Positions 38,296-47,809 of a stretch of 64,000 nucleotides of DNA are shown piece by piece. Made by a program: the position numbers and the translations under genes. The notes beneath the pieces are model-generated. The model saw nothing but the letters and a program-made list of their open reading frames with translations, was not told the DNA's origin and made no database searches. The stretch spans positions 186,001-250,000 of the forward strand of contig NZ_QAYX01000020.1 in assembly GCF_003054705.1 (NCBI RefSeq), read 5' to 3'. Every line of letters begins with the position of its first letter. Positions within the stretch are counted from its first letter, which is position 1. Origin of the DNA: Opitutus sp. ER46. GTDB lineage: Bacteria; Verrucomicrobiota; Verrucomicrobiia; Opitutales; Opitutaceae.

Positions 38296-40056
38296 GTGCC
38301 GGATCGTTCCACCCAACCCCCGTTCCCTCCCGGAAGCGCCTTCGAGAGTCTGACGGCGCCCCCACCCCCGTCGGTCCTGGCCGGCATGATGGAGACCTTG
38401 CCCTGCCTCGCCGCCGTTTTTGCCAGCCCCGGCCTGGAGCTGACGTACGCAAACAGCTCGGCCCGCGCCCGCTTTCTCAATTCCGACGTCATCGACCTCG
38501 AGCGGGTGCACCTGTCCGACCTGATCGGGCTGGCCACGCTGCAGCGCCTCGAGTCCGAGATTCTCCCCCAGGCCAAAGTCCTCGGCCACTGGTCGGGCAA
38601 GTGCGAGTTTCGCGATGCCTGGGGCAGCGAGTTCAGCGCGACCGCCCTCTTCGCCAAATACCGCGTCGAAGGCAAAAGCTACGTCTCGCTCCTGGCCCAC
38701 CCTGCGCCCAACGCCGAGGTCACGACGAGCTTCACCGACCGCGAACTCCTCCGCGCGCTGCTCAACAACCTGCCCGATTCGATCTACTTCAAGGACTCCT
38801 CCAGCCGCTTCCTCCGCATCAGCCGCGCCCAAGCCGCCAAGCTGGGCCTCCGCGATCCCAACGCCGCCATCGGCAAAACCGACTTCGATTTCTTCGCAGC
38901 CCCGCACGCCAGCGCCGCGTTCGCCGACGAACACCGCATCCTCCAGACCGGCGAGCCCATTATCGACAAGGAGGAGAAGGAAACCTGGGACGACGGCCGC
39001 GTCGCCTGGGTCGCGACCACCAAGCTGCCGTTGCGCGACCAGGACGACAGGATCATCGGCACCTTCGGCATCTCCCGCGACATCACCGCCCGCAAGGCCG
39101 CCGAGGAGGCGCGCTGGAAGATGGAGGCGCAGCTCCAGCAGGCCTATAAGCTGGAATCGCTCGGGCGACTGGCCGCCGGCATCGCCCACGAGATCAACAC
39201 GCCCACCCAATACGTCGCCGACAACACCCGCTTCGCCATCGATGCATTCGCCAAGCTGCACGAGGTGATCGACGCGTATCGCGCCCTCCGGCAATCCCTC
39301 GCCGCCGCAACCGCGGCGCCAGCTCCGGACGCGAGGTACGCTGAGTCCGTCACGGCAGTCGCTGCCACCGAGGCGCGCGTCGAACTCGATTACCTTCTCG
39401 GCGAAATCCCGCATTGCCTGCAGCAGTCCCTCGATGGCCTCGCCCGCGTTGCCCAGATCGTCCGCTCGCTCAAGGAGTTCGCCCACCCGTACTCGCCCCA
39501 CCTGGAGCCCGCCAATCTCAACCGCACGATCGACACCGCCATCGCCGTCAGTCGGCACGAATGGAAATACGTCGCCGAAGTGGTGACCGAACTCGATCCG
39601 GATCTGCCCCCCGTGCCGTGTGTCGTCGATGAGATCAACCAGACCATGCTCAATCTCCTCGTCAACGCGGCCCACGCCGTCGAGGAGATGGCCAAGACGC
39701 GGCCGCAGTCCAAGGGCCGGATCACGGTGCGCAGCCGCAGGGAGGACGGCGTTGCCGTGATCGAGGTCGAGGACACCGGCACTGGCATCCCGGAATCGAT
39801 CCGCGACCACATTTTCGAGCCTTTCGTCACCACGAAGCCCGCCGGCAAGGGCACCGGTCAGGGCCTCGCAATTGTGCACACGTTTATCGTGAAGCACCAT
39901 CAGGGCACCATCGACGTAAAGACCGAGCTCGGCGTCGGCACGAAGTTCACCCTGCGCATCCCGCTCGTCGCCCCGCCCAGGGCCGACGCCCCACTCGCCA
40001 ACCCCGCGCCCGGCAGCGCCACCGCGCCCGTCACGCCCGTCACCCTCCACGCCTGA
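38296..40056 (+). CDS. PAS sensor histidine kinase
   Basis: This kinase is about 586 residues from a GTG start at 38296; an ATG at 38386 is the alternative. It has no transmembrane helix, so it is cytoplasmic. Two PAS domains (about 30-150 and 155-275; the second has DSIYFKDSSSRFLRIS) precede a HisKA-type helix with ESLGRLAAGIAHEINTPTQY, an insertion of about 60 Ala-rich residues, and a HATPase domain with NLLVNAAHAV, DTGTGIPESI and GTGQGLAIVH. The EINTP form is typical of kinases paired with REC-HD-GYP type regulators. The regulator starts 7 bases after its stop. Confidence 0.88.
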   Translation: MPDRSTQPPFPPGSAFESLTAPPPPSVLAGMMETLPCLAAVFASPGLELTYANSSARARFLNSDVIDLERVHLSDLIGLATLQRLESEILPQAKVLGHWSGKCEFRDAWGSEFSATALFAKYRVEGKSYVSLLAHPAPNAEVTTSFTDRELLRALLNNLPDSIYFKDSSSRFLRISRAQAAKLGLRDPNAAIGKTDFDFFAAPHASAAFADEHRILQTGEPIIDKEEKETWDDGRVAWVATTKLPLRDQDDRIIGTFGISRDITARKAAEEARWKMEAQLQQAYKLESLGRLAAGIAHEINTPTQYVADNTRFAIDAFAKLHEVIDAYRALRQSLAAATAAPAPDARYAESVTAVAATEARVELDYLLGEIPHCLQQSLDGLARVAQIVRSLKEFAHPYSPHLEPANLNRTIDTAIAVSRHEWKYVAEVVTELDPDLPPVPCVVDEINQTMLNLLVNAAHAVEEMAKTRPQSKGRITVRSRREDGVAVIEVEDTGTGIPESIRDHIFEPFVTTKPAGKGTGQGLAIVHTFIVKHHQGTIDVKTELGVGTKFTLRIPLVAPPRADAPLANPAPGSATAPVTPVTLHA

Positions 40057-40063
40057 TTCCGCC

Positions 40064-41257
40064 ATGGCCGCACCCGGCAAAATCCTCTTCGTCGACGACG
40101 ACCCGAATCTTCTCGCCGCGTTTCAGCGCAACCTGAGGAAGCAGTTCACGTTCGATACCGCCACCGGTGCCCTGGAGGCGCTGCAGATGCTCAAGACCCA
40201 GGGGCCCTACGCCCTGCTCGTCGTCGACATGCGCATGCCGGAGATGAATGGCGTCGAGTTCTTCGAGCGGGCCCGCGTCCTCGCCCCCGACGCCGTGCGC
40301 ATCATGCTCACCGGCAACGCCGACCAGCAGACCGTCGTCCACGCCGTGAACCGCGGCCAGGTGTTCCGGTTTCTCAACAAGCCGTGCCCGCCCGAGGTGC
40401 TCGTCCCGACGCTCGAGCACGGGCTCAAGCAATTCGAACTGCTCCGCATCGAGCGCGAACTCCTCGAAGGCACGCTGACCGGGGTCATCAACGTGCTGTC
40501 CGAAGTGCTGGGCATGGCCGCGCCCGAAGCCCTCGGCCGCGGCCAGCGCCTGCGCGACTCGATGCGCCGGTTCGCCGCCGCCGTCGACGCCTCGCCGCTC
40601 TGGGAGTTCGAGGTGGCCGCACTCCTGTCGTCGATCGGCTACGCCGCGTTTCCCAGCCGCCTGCTCCTCGACCTCAGCGCCGGGCAGGAACTCACGTTGC
40701 CCGAGGAGAAACTCCTCCGTTCCGCCCCGAAAATCGGCCACGACCTGCTCAATCGCATCCCGCGCCTCGAAGGCGTCGCCCGCGCCGTCCTTTACCAGCA
40801 CAAGAATTACGACGGCACCGGGTTTCCCCTCGACGACTGCCACGGGGACGAGATTCCCCTCGCCTCCCGGATGCTCCGCATCCTCGCCGATCGCCTCGTG
40901 CTCGAGAACGACGGCGTGGTGAAAGCGCCCGCCTACGAGGCGATGGCCGCCCGTCCCGGCCGTTACGATCCCGCCCTGCTCGACGCCTGCTTCGTCTGCT
41001 TCGACGCCTACCTCATGCAGCCGATCGCGGCAGACCGACCGGTCAAGATGCTGAACATCGACCAACTCATCGCCGGCCAGGTCGTCGTTTCCGACATTAC
41101 CACACATGACGGCATCGCCCTGATCAGCGCCGGCAATCACCTGACCGAGATGATGCTCGCCCGACTGCTGAATCATCGCGAACTCGGCGAAGTCAACGAA
41201 CCGGTCTGCGTGCAGGATCCGGGCCCCAGTTCCACCGCGTCCGCCCCGCCGCGCTGA
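40064..41257 (+). CDS. response regulator with degenerate HD-GYP-like output
   Basis: This is a 397-residue regulator. The receiver domain (1-125) has DDDP at the N-terminus, phospho-acceptor Asp in LVVDMRMPEMNG, and Lys in FLNKPCPP. The output region (about 130-330) aligns in style to HD-GYP phosphodiesterases: YQHKNYDGTGFP is the GYP-type motif. The metal-binding His-Asp pair, however, is replaced by Ser-Ser in ALLSSIGYAAFP. It is therefore probably not an active cyclic-di-GMP phosphodiesterase and may bind the nucleotide or another protein instead. The upstream PAS kinase (7-base gap) is the likely partner. Confidence 0.85.
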   Translation: MAAPGKILFVDDDPNLLAAFQRNLRKQFTFDTATGALEALQMLKTQGPYALLVVDMRMPEMNGVEFFERARVLAPDAVRIMLTGNADQQTVVHAVNRGQVFRFLNKPCPPEVLVPTLEHGLKQFELLRIERELLEGTLTGVINVLSEVLGMAAPEALGRGQRLRDSMRRFAAAVDASPLWEFEVAALLSSIGYAAFPSRLLLDLSAGQELTLPEEKLLRSAPKIGHDLLNRIPRLEGVARAVLYQHKNYDGTGFPLDDCHGDEIPLASRMLRILADRLVLENDGVVKAPAYEAMAARPGRYDPALLDACFVCFDAYLMQPIAADRPVKMLNIDQLIAGQVVVSDITTHDGIALISAGNHLTEMMLARLLNHRELGEVNEPVCVQDPGPSSTASAPPR

Positions 41258-41428
41258 CCGGCTGCGCGACGAGCATACCGCCCGTTTCGTGCGCCGTCCT
41301 CACGCACACTCGGGCACTTTCGCCGCCCATCGGAGCGTCCTTCCGCGGCAAAGCGCGTCGGGGTTCGAATCACGTTCCGCACTCCGGAAGCGCGGGGTCT
41401 CAACCTGCCCACCCCATCACGCCACAGT

Positions 41429-42847
41429 TCACCGCAGCCAGCCTTTCACGATGAAGAAGTATAGCCCGGCGAGCATCCCGAACACCACGACGAAGGAGAC
41501 CTGCGGGAGCGTGAAGTGCCACGGGTTATCCATCAGGTTCATGCCCAGCAGACCGCCGATCACCGCCGGGATCAGCCCCAGCACGCTCACCACCGCCAGC
41601 ACGCGCATCACGCGGTTCATGTCGAACGACACCACGTTCAGATGCAGATCGATGACCGCGAGCAGGTCCTCCCGCGTGTTCACGACCGTTTCGTACAGGT
41701 AGTCCGCCGACGCTGCCAGCCGCGCCAGGGCCGCCCGGACCGCCTCACCCGCGCCCACCAGCGGCGTACGCTCGTCGGCCAGCTGCTGCAGCACGGCCTT
41801 CAGCCGCCAGAGGTCCCATTGCGCCGCCGACAGCTGCTTCTTCAGCCGGAAGGTCTGCTCGAAGAATGCCGGCCGGCTCTCGCGCAACGGAATGTCCTCC
41901 AACGCCCGCAATTGCTGCTCGAAGCCGCCCACGAGGACCTCGTTCTCCTGCACCACGCGTTGCAGCAGCGCCGCCGCCACGCGCAGCGGGAGCGGCTCAC
42001 CTTCCATCCCCGCCTCGCCCGCCGGCGCGCTCATCGTCTCCACCGCGGCCACGGGTGCCCGCGAGAAGGAAAGCACCCGGTTCGCCCAGAGCAGGATCAA
42101 CAGCGGTCGCCGCTCGATCGTGCCTTCACGCTTCTCCGCCTCCGGCACCCACAGGAAGATCGCAGTGCAGTCGCGCGCGCCCGCCACGTGCGGGTGCGTG
42201 GCCCCGGCCAAATGCGTATCCAGGAAACCCGCCGGCAAACCGGCGACCGCACCGATCTCACGCGCGTCGTCCCCACCGGGGTTGCTGACGTGAAACCACC
42301 CTGCGCCGCCCGCGCGCAACCAGTCCAGCAGTCCCTGCCGCGTCGCGGGCACGGCCTCGCCCAGTTCGCCACCGGTGCGGCGCGTGATCCGGGCCGGTCC
42401 CGCCGCCTCCACCGCCTCCGCCCCGCCGCGCTGTTGGCGAACCACGATTCCGCTCGCCCGCACCCCCAGCGTGAAGAGCCTCACCAGCCGCGCCAGGCGC
42501 AACACCGGCGACGACCGCACCAGGTCCGAGACCGAGGGCAGCGCCGAGGCGAGCGGGATTACGATCGTCGCAAGATCGATCCAGCGCCAGGCATCGCACA
42601 AGAAGGCCCGCTTCGACGGCGCACTCGCCAGCGCCACGACGTATTCCACCGCAAACCACGCCACGATCGCCCACTGCGCCAGTTCGATCCCGCGCTCAGC
42701 CGGCGGCGACACGTCAAACAGCATCGGAAAGAGCGTCAGCGCGGCCGACATCAGCGCGAGGAAGCCCAGCAGCGCCTCGCCCAATAGGACGCGCGTCAGC
42801 CGCTGCGTCCAACCTGCGGTGCCAAATCGGAAGTCAGTTCCAATCAT
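41429..42847 (-). CDS. voltage-sensor domain fused to CorA-family channel
   Basis: This is a 472-residue membrane protein. The first 135 residues look like a voltage-sensor domain. S1 is at 20-44 and S2 at 55-75 with Glu68. A conserved turn PSKRAF and S3 with Asp91 in WIDLATIVIP follow. S4 is RSSPVLRLARLVRLFTL with Arg117, Arg120 and Arg123 at three-residue spacing. From about 155 to 400 it has the CorA cytoplasmic funnel, then two C-terminal helices with the CorA/ZntB selectivity motif GMN at 435-437 (GLLGMNLMDNPWHF). CorA moves Mg2+, Co2+ or Zn2+. Normal CorA has no voltage sensor. Start ATG 42847; GTG 42877 is possible. It is divergent from the next kinase gene. Confidence 0.85.
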   Translation of the reverse strand: MIGTDFRFGTAGWTQRLTRVLLGEALLGFLALMSAALTLFPMLFDVSPPAERGIELAQWAIVAWFAVEYVVALASAPSKRAFLCDAWRWIDLATIVIPLASALPSVSDLVRSSPVLRLARLVRLFTLGVRASGIVVRQQRGGAEAVEAAGPARITRRTGGELGEAVPATRQGLLDWLRAGGAGWFHVSNPGGDDAREIGAVAGLPAGFLDTHLAGATHPHVAGARDCTAIFLWVPEAEKREGTIERRPLLILLWANRVLSFSRAPVAAVETMSAPAGEAGMEGEPLPLRVAAALLQRVVQENEVLVGGFEQQLRALEDIPLRESRPAFFEQTFRLKKQLSAAQWDLWRLKAVLQQLADERTPLVGAGEAVRAALARLAASADYLYETVVNTREDLLAVIDLHLNVVSFDMNRVMRVLAVVSVLGLIPAVIGGLLGMNLMDNPWHFTLPQVSFVVVFGMLAGLYFFIVKGWLR

Positions 42848-43193
42848 GGTCAGAAAGAGTTCTGCCCACTCAACACCCACTTGGGAACCGTGTGAAAGGG
42901 AAAGTGAGACGGGGATTGAGCATACGAATCCATATCGCTCCAGACTCCAAGCACTAGCGCGAATCGACCCCGGAATTGTCCGGACACCAACCACGGACTC
43001 GTCCTGGTGTGCATCCGAGACTCCGGGACGCTCCACTCTCGTTCTTCCGAGCCTTCCGCTTCCCCACGCCTGCGGCAGACCGCCCCCGGGCCGTCGGATT
43101 GCGTACGTGTTTTCGCTCCAGCTTTTGTCGCCAGTAATGTTGCGTCGCCTGCGCGCGTTGCCAGCGTGCGATTCCCCCGAACGGCCCCCCCGC
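42848..43193. other. divergent intergenic region
   Basis: These 346 bases separate the CorA-like gene from the DUF4118 kinase and must carry both promoters. I see one isolated copy of the GGGATTGA octamer and no hairpin or clear promoter boxes. Confidence 0.4.
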
Positions 43194-46100
43194 ATGAGCC
43201 GCGCCTTCTCTTCTCACGGACCGCTCGTCCAATCCGTCGCGCTACGTTACGTGTTCGCCTTCGCGGTCACGGCCACGACCGTCGCGGCTCGGTTATCGAT
43301 CATCCCTTGGGTAGGAAACCGGGCGATTCTGATTCTCTTTGTCATCCCAATCACCCTGGCCGCCTGGGTCGGCGGAAGTGGGCCCGGGCTCCTCGCCACA
43401 GTGATGGCCGCGACGGCCGCCAGCTTCTACCTGCTCGAGCCAACCGGCAGCTTTGCCGTCCGCCATCTGGCGGATATCGCGCAACTCGCCACCCTGGCCG
43501 GCGCCGGCGCGATGATCACGTTCCTCATCGCCAACCTCCGCCTCGAACGCCGCCGCACGGCTGAAAGCCTCGCCGCCCTCGAACGCGCCACTGAGCACCG
43601 CGAGCGACTGGCCGCCATCGTTGGCTGTTCGAATGACGCCATCATCGGCAAGGATCTCGATGGCGTGATCACAAGCTGGAATCGCGGGGCCGAGCGGCTG
43701 TTCGGCTACACCGAGGCCGAGGCCGTGGGCCAATCGATCCAGCTCATCATTCCCCTCGAGTCACTCGCCGACGAGGCCAGCATGTTCACGCATATCCGGC
43801 GCGGCGAATCCGCCAGCCGCGTGCGCACCAAGCGCCGCTGCAAGGATGGGCGCACCATCAACGTTTCGGTCACACTCTCTCCGATCCGCAACCGACAGGG
43901 CCAGCTCGTCGGCGCCGCCAACATCACCCACGACATCACCGACCAGATCCGCGCCGAGGAACAGTTGCGGTTTCAGGAATCGATCCTGCGCGAGACCGGC
44001 CACATCGCCAAGGTGGGCGGTTGGCATTTCGACGCCCGCACTGGCGAGGGTTATTGGACCGAGGAAGTTGCCCGCATCCATGACCTGCCACCCGGGGCAC
44101 CGATATCGATGGCTCAGGGGCTCAGCTACTACTCAGGCGAAGACCGCCTGCGTATCGAAGCCGCCATTCGGGCCGCCATCGAGGAAGGAAAGCCCTACGA
44201 TCTCGAACTGCAGATCACCACGGCCGCGAACCGGCAGAAATGGGTCCGGACCATAGGGCACGCCCTGGCCGAAAACGGCCAGGTCGTTTGCGTGCGAGGC
44301 TCGTTCCAGGACATCACCGAGCGGAAGCAGATGGAGCTTGCGTTGCGGGAAAGCGAGCAGCGCTTCGCCACCGCGTTTCGCGCCAGCCCCGCCGCCATCG
44401 CGATCAGTCGGCGGAGTGACCGAACGCTCATGGAGGTCAACGACTCCTTCCTCCGGCTCTTCGGCTGCACCCACGACGAGATCATCGGCCACACGCTCGC
44501 CGAGCTTGGCCTGCTCGACGGCGCCACCATCGACCTCCTGCGCCGCCAACTCGACGCCACCGGCGAAGCTCGCGATGTCGAAGTCACGGTGCGCACCCGC
44601 GCCGGCGCCGCCCGCCACGTGAGCGCGTCGGTCAAGGTCATCACCTTGGGCGGCGAGGCGTGCGCCCTTTCGCTGCTGTTCGACGTCACCGCCCGCCGCG
44701 AGGCCGAGCATTCGCTGCGCGCCAGCGAGGAACGCTTCCGCCAGGTGGTCGAGTCGATCAGCGAGGTGTTTTGGATGACCACGCTCGAGGGGCGGGAAAT
44801 GCTCTACATCAGTCCCGGCTTCGAACGGATCTGGGGCCGCTCGTGCGAGAGCCTCTACGCCCAGCCTGAATCCTGGATCGAGAGCATCCATCCCGCAGAC
44901 CGCCCCCGCGTCGTCGAGGCCGCCGCGACCAAGCAGGCCGCCGGCACCTTCGACGAAACCTACCGCATCCAGCGACCCGATGGCACCGTGCGCTGGATTC
45001 ATGACCGCGCGTTCCCCATCGCCGACGAACACGGCAGGGTCCATCGCATCGTCGGCGTCGCCGAGGACATCACCGATCGCAAGACGCTCGAAAGCCAGTT
45101 CCTGCGGTCGCAGCGCATCGAGGCAATCGGCACGCTCTCCAGCGGTATCGCCCACGATCTGAACAACATCCTCGCGCCGGCCCTGATGCTCGGGCCCGCG
45201 CTCCGCTCCAAGCTCACCAGCCCCGACGACCTCGCGTTGCTCGACATCGTGGAACGCGGTGCCCTGCGCGGCGCCAGCATCATCCGTCAATTGCTCACCT
45301 TCAGTCGAGGCATCGAGGGCCAGCGCGGCCTCGTCAACGCCCGCCATCTCCTCCGCGAGATGGCCGGCATCATGCGCGAGACGTTTCCCCGCGACATCAC
45401 CGTCGCCGAACACGCCCCTGCCGACCTCTGGCCGGTCACGGGCGACGCCACGCAGCTTCACCAGGTCCTGATGAATCTCACCGTGAACGCCCGGGACGCC
45501 ATGCCCAACGGCGGCAAGCTGACGCTCACCGCCGAGAACACCCTGCTGGAGGCCGGCGGGTTCACCGTCCACGTCAAGGGCAAGCCCGGCCCCTACGTTC
45601 TCCTCACCGTCGCCGACACCGGCGCCGGCATTCCCCAGGGCGACCTCGACCGGATTTTTGAGCCCTTCTACACGACCAAGGACGTCGGCAAGGGCACGGG
45701 CCTCGGCCTCTCCACCGTGCTCGGGATCGTCAAGAGCCACGAGGGCTTCGTGACGGTGTACAGCGAGCTTGGCCGCGGCAGCGTCTTCAAGGTCTACCTC
45801 CCGGCCGCGCCCCAGGCCACCGAGACCACGGCGTCCGCGCCAGACTCCATTCCCCGCGGGCGCGGCGAACTCGTCCTCGTGGTCGACGACGAGGCCGCCA
45901 TTCGCCTCACCCTCCAGCGCCTGCTGGAAATGCACGGCTACGAGGTGGCGGTCGCCGCCAACGGCAACGAGGGCGTCGCGACTTTCCTTGCCCAGCGCGA
46001 GCGCGTGCAGGCGCTGATCACCGACATCATGATGCCCGAGATGAACGGCGTCGTCCTCATTCGAGCCCTCCGCGCCCTCGAGCCCAACCTCAAGGTGATC

Positions 46101-46256
46101 GCCATGAGTGGTCTGCAGGACACGGTCCGCCGCGACGAACTCAGCCAGCTCGGCGTGACCGAGATTCTCAGCAAGCCCGCCCTGCCCCGCCACATTCTCG
46201 AGGCCTTGCACCGGCAGCTCGCGCCGCCCGCCGCATCGGTGCCGCCCAGCAGCTGA
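43194..46256 (+). CDS. DUF4118/multi-PAS hybrid histidine kinase with receiver
   Basis: This is a 1020-residue kinase. Four transmembrane helices (about 15-115) with the KdpD-like DUF4118 pattern (WVGNRAILILFVIPITLAAW) precede four PAS domains (about 138-260, 265-385, 390-505 and 510-640). The first PAS has the IVGCSNDAIIGKDLDGVI start. The HisKA helix IEAIGTLSSGIAHDLNNIL (about 645-665) and HATPase (about 750-870) follow. A C-terminal receiver (about 890-1010) has Asp in ITDIMMPEMNG. DUF4118 is a membrane anchor of unknown ligand. Start ATG 43194; an ATG at 43137 is also open. Confidence 0.9.
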   Translation: MSRAFSSHGPLVQSVALRYVFAFAVTATTVAARLSIIPWVGNRAILILFVIPITLAAWVGGSGPGLLATVMAATAASFYLLEPTGSFAVRHLADIAQLATLAGAGAMITFLIANLRLERRRTAESLAALERATEHRERLAAIVGCSNDAIIGKDLDGVITSWNRGAERLFGYTEAEAVGQSIQLIIPLESLADEASMFTHIRRGESASRVRTKRRCKDGRTINVSVTLSPIRNRQGQLVGAANITHDITDQIRAEEQLRFQESILRETGHIAKVGGWHFDARTGEGYWTEEVARIHDLPPGAPISMAQGLSYYSGEDRLRIEAAIRAAIEEGKPYDLELQITTAANRQKWVRTIGHALAENGQVVCVRGSFQDITERKQMELALRESEQRFATAFRASPAAIAISRRSDRTLMEVNDSFLRLFGCTHDEIIGHTLAELGLLDGATIDLLRRQLDATGEARDVEVTVRTRAGAARHVSASVKVITLGGEACALSLLFDVTARREAEHSLRASEERFRQVVESISEVFWMTTLEGREMLYISPGFERIWGRSCESLYAQPESWIESIHPADRPRVVEAAATKQAAGTFDETYRIQRPDGTVRWIHDRAFPIADEHGRVHRIVGVAEDITDRKTLESQFLRSQRIEAIGTLSSGIAHDLNNILAPALMLGPALRSKLTSPDDLALLDIVERGALRGASIIRQLLTFSRGIEGQRGLVNARHLLREMAGIMRETFPRDITVAEHAPADLWPVTGDATQLHQVLMNLTVNARDAMPNGGKLTLTAENTLLEAGGFTVHVKGKPGPYVLLTVADTGAGIPQGDLDRIFEPFYTTKDVGKGTGLGLSTVLGIVKSHEGFVTVYSELGRGSVFKVYLPAAPQATETTASAPDSIPRGRGELVLVVDDEAAIRLTLQRLLEMHGYEVAVAANGNEGVATFLAQRERVQALITDIMMPEMNGVVLIRALRALEPNLKVIAMSGLQDTVRRDELSQLGVTEILSKPALPRHILEALHRQLAPPAASVPPSS

Positions 46257-46352
46257 GCGCTCCGACGCCATCCGCGGTGAACGGGAAAGTAGAAGCGAAA
46301 AGCTAAGGTTTGAATCCGTCTCGGCGCTGGCGATTGATGGAAGCTGATTTCC

Positions 46353-47576
46353 ATGAGCGACACCCATGCTTTCGAGGTTCTTCACGGCGGTGCGGACCAC
46401 CCCACCCAGCTGCTTTATTTCACAACGCCCAGCGTGACGGCCGATGGCCGGACGCTGGTGGTCGTACGCGAGGACGCCGGCAATCCAAACCTCTGGGCCC
46501 TCGACTTGGCATCGCGGCAGATTCGGCCGCTCACAAACAACCGCGATGGCGTGCTGAAGTCGTACGTCTATTTCCGCGGCGCGCCGAACCGCGGCCTCGG
46601 CAAGGCCAGTGTGAGTCTCGATCCCATGCGCGGCCGCGTGTTCTACCTGCAGGGCGACGACCTGATGCGCGTCGACCTCGCCGACGGCAAAGCACGAGCG
46701 ATCGCGCGCGTGCCGGCGGGGCAGGTCACGGCCTTCACCCACCTCAGCGCCGATGGATGCCGGATCTGCCTGCCCACCACGGACGCACGGGCTTTGGAGG
46801 ACGACGTGCCGGCGCCACAGCGCGGCGAGAACTTCGTGGCGGGAAAACGCAACGAGGTGATCACCGACAAGCCCGCGTACGACATCGACGAGCGCGTGCG
46901 GCGCGAAGGGCTGAGCTCGTGGCTACGCGTGTTCGACACCGAAACCGGCGCGCAGCTCGCCTGCGAGCGCGTGCCGCAGGCGTGGATCACCCACGTGCAG
47001 TTCTCGCCGGTGAACCCCGACTGGATTCTCTACAACCACGAGTGGCCGTCGGATTGCGGCATTCGCCGTCTCTGGCTGTGGGATGGCCGCACCCATCGCC
47101 GGCTGCGCGAAGAGGGCGCCGGCCGCAGCCGCGCCGACTGGGCCTGCCATGAGATGTGGGAAGCCGACGGTCGCGGCATCATCTACCACGGCAAGTATGC
47201 CGATGGCCGCGCCTTCATCGGCCGCGTCTCCCCGGCCGGCGGCGACAATGTGGAGATCGCGCTGCCCGCGCGGTATCAGCGTTACGGACACTTCACCGCC
47301 GGCACCCAGCATACCGACTGGCTGGTGTCCGACGGCTACTGGCATCCGGAAGGCGCGCCGGAGAACGGGCTTTGGGGCGGCGAATGGATTACTCGCCTGC
47401 AGGTCGATTGGGCCGCGCGTCACATTACGTGGACCCCGCTAACGCGACACCACTCGGCGTGGGATTGCCAGGACAGCCACCCGCACCCCGTGTACGGCCC
47501 GGGAGATAGAACGGTTTACTTCACGACCAATGTTGGCGGAGGCCGCAGCGTCGCCCGCTGCTCCGTCCCCCAGTAA
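46353..47576 (+). CDS. ogl: oligogalacturonide lyase, PL22 family
   Basis: This is a 407-residue seven-bladed-propeller enzyme that cleaves short pectin oligomers into 5-keto-4-deoxyuronate by beta-elimination. The Mn2+ ligands of the family appear as His in CHEMWEADGRG and the cluster CQDSHPHP with Gln, His and His. The catalytic His is expected in YNHEWPSDCG, and Arg residues follow. Length is close to that of Yersinia and Dickeya Ogl. There is no signal peptide, so it is cytoplasmic, the last step of pectin use. No other pectinolytic gene is in the window, so it is isolated from its pathway here. Confidence 0.9.
   Translation: MSDTHAFEVLHGGADHPTQLLYFTTPSVTADGRTLVVVREDAGNPNLWALDLASRQIRPLTNNRDGVLKSYVYFRGAPNRGLGKASVSLDPMRGRVFYLQGDDLMRVDLADGKARAIARVPAGQVTAFTHLSADGCRICLPTTDARALEDDVPAPQRGENFVAGKRNEVITDKPAYDIDERVRREGLSSWLRVFDTETGAQLACERVPQAWITHVQFSPVNPDWILYNHEWPSDCGIRRLWLWDGRTHRRLREEGAGRSRADWACHEMWEADGRGIIYHGKYADGRAFIGRVSPAGGDNVEIALPARYQRYGHFTAGTQHTDWLVSDGYWHPEGAPENGLWGGEWITRLQVDWAARHITWTPLTRHHSAWDCQDSHPHPVYGPGDRTVYFTTNVGGGRSVARCSVPQ

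Positions 47577-47809
<233 letters not shown>

Noticed and set aside
43007-43042. Peptide MCIRDS, like the MCIRDR that marks Nextera adapter contamination
   Set aside because: The bases here (GTGTGCATCCGAGACTC) do not match the adapter, so this is coincidence.
44133-46742. 869-residue leftward ORF across the DUF4118 kinase and lyase start
   Set aside because: It spans the antisense of two convincing genes on the other strand, and its composition is that of a shadow frame.
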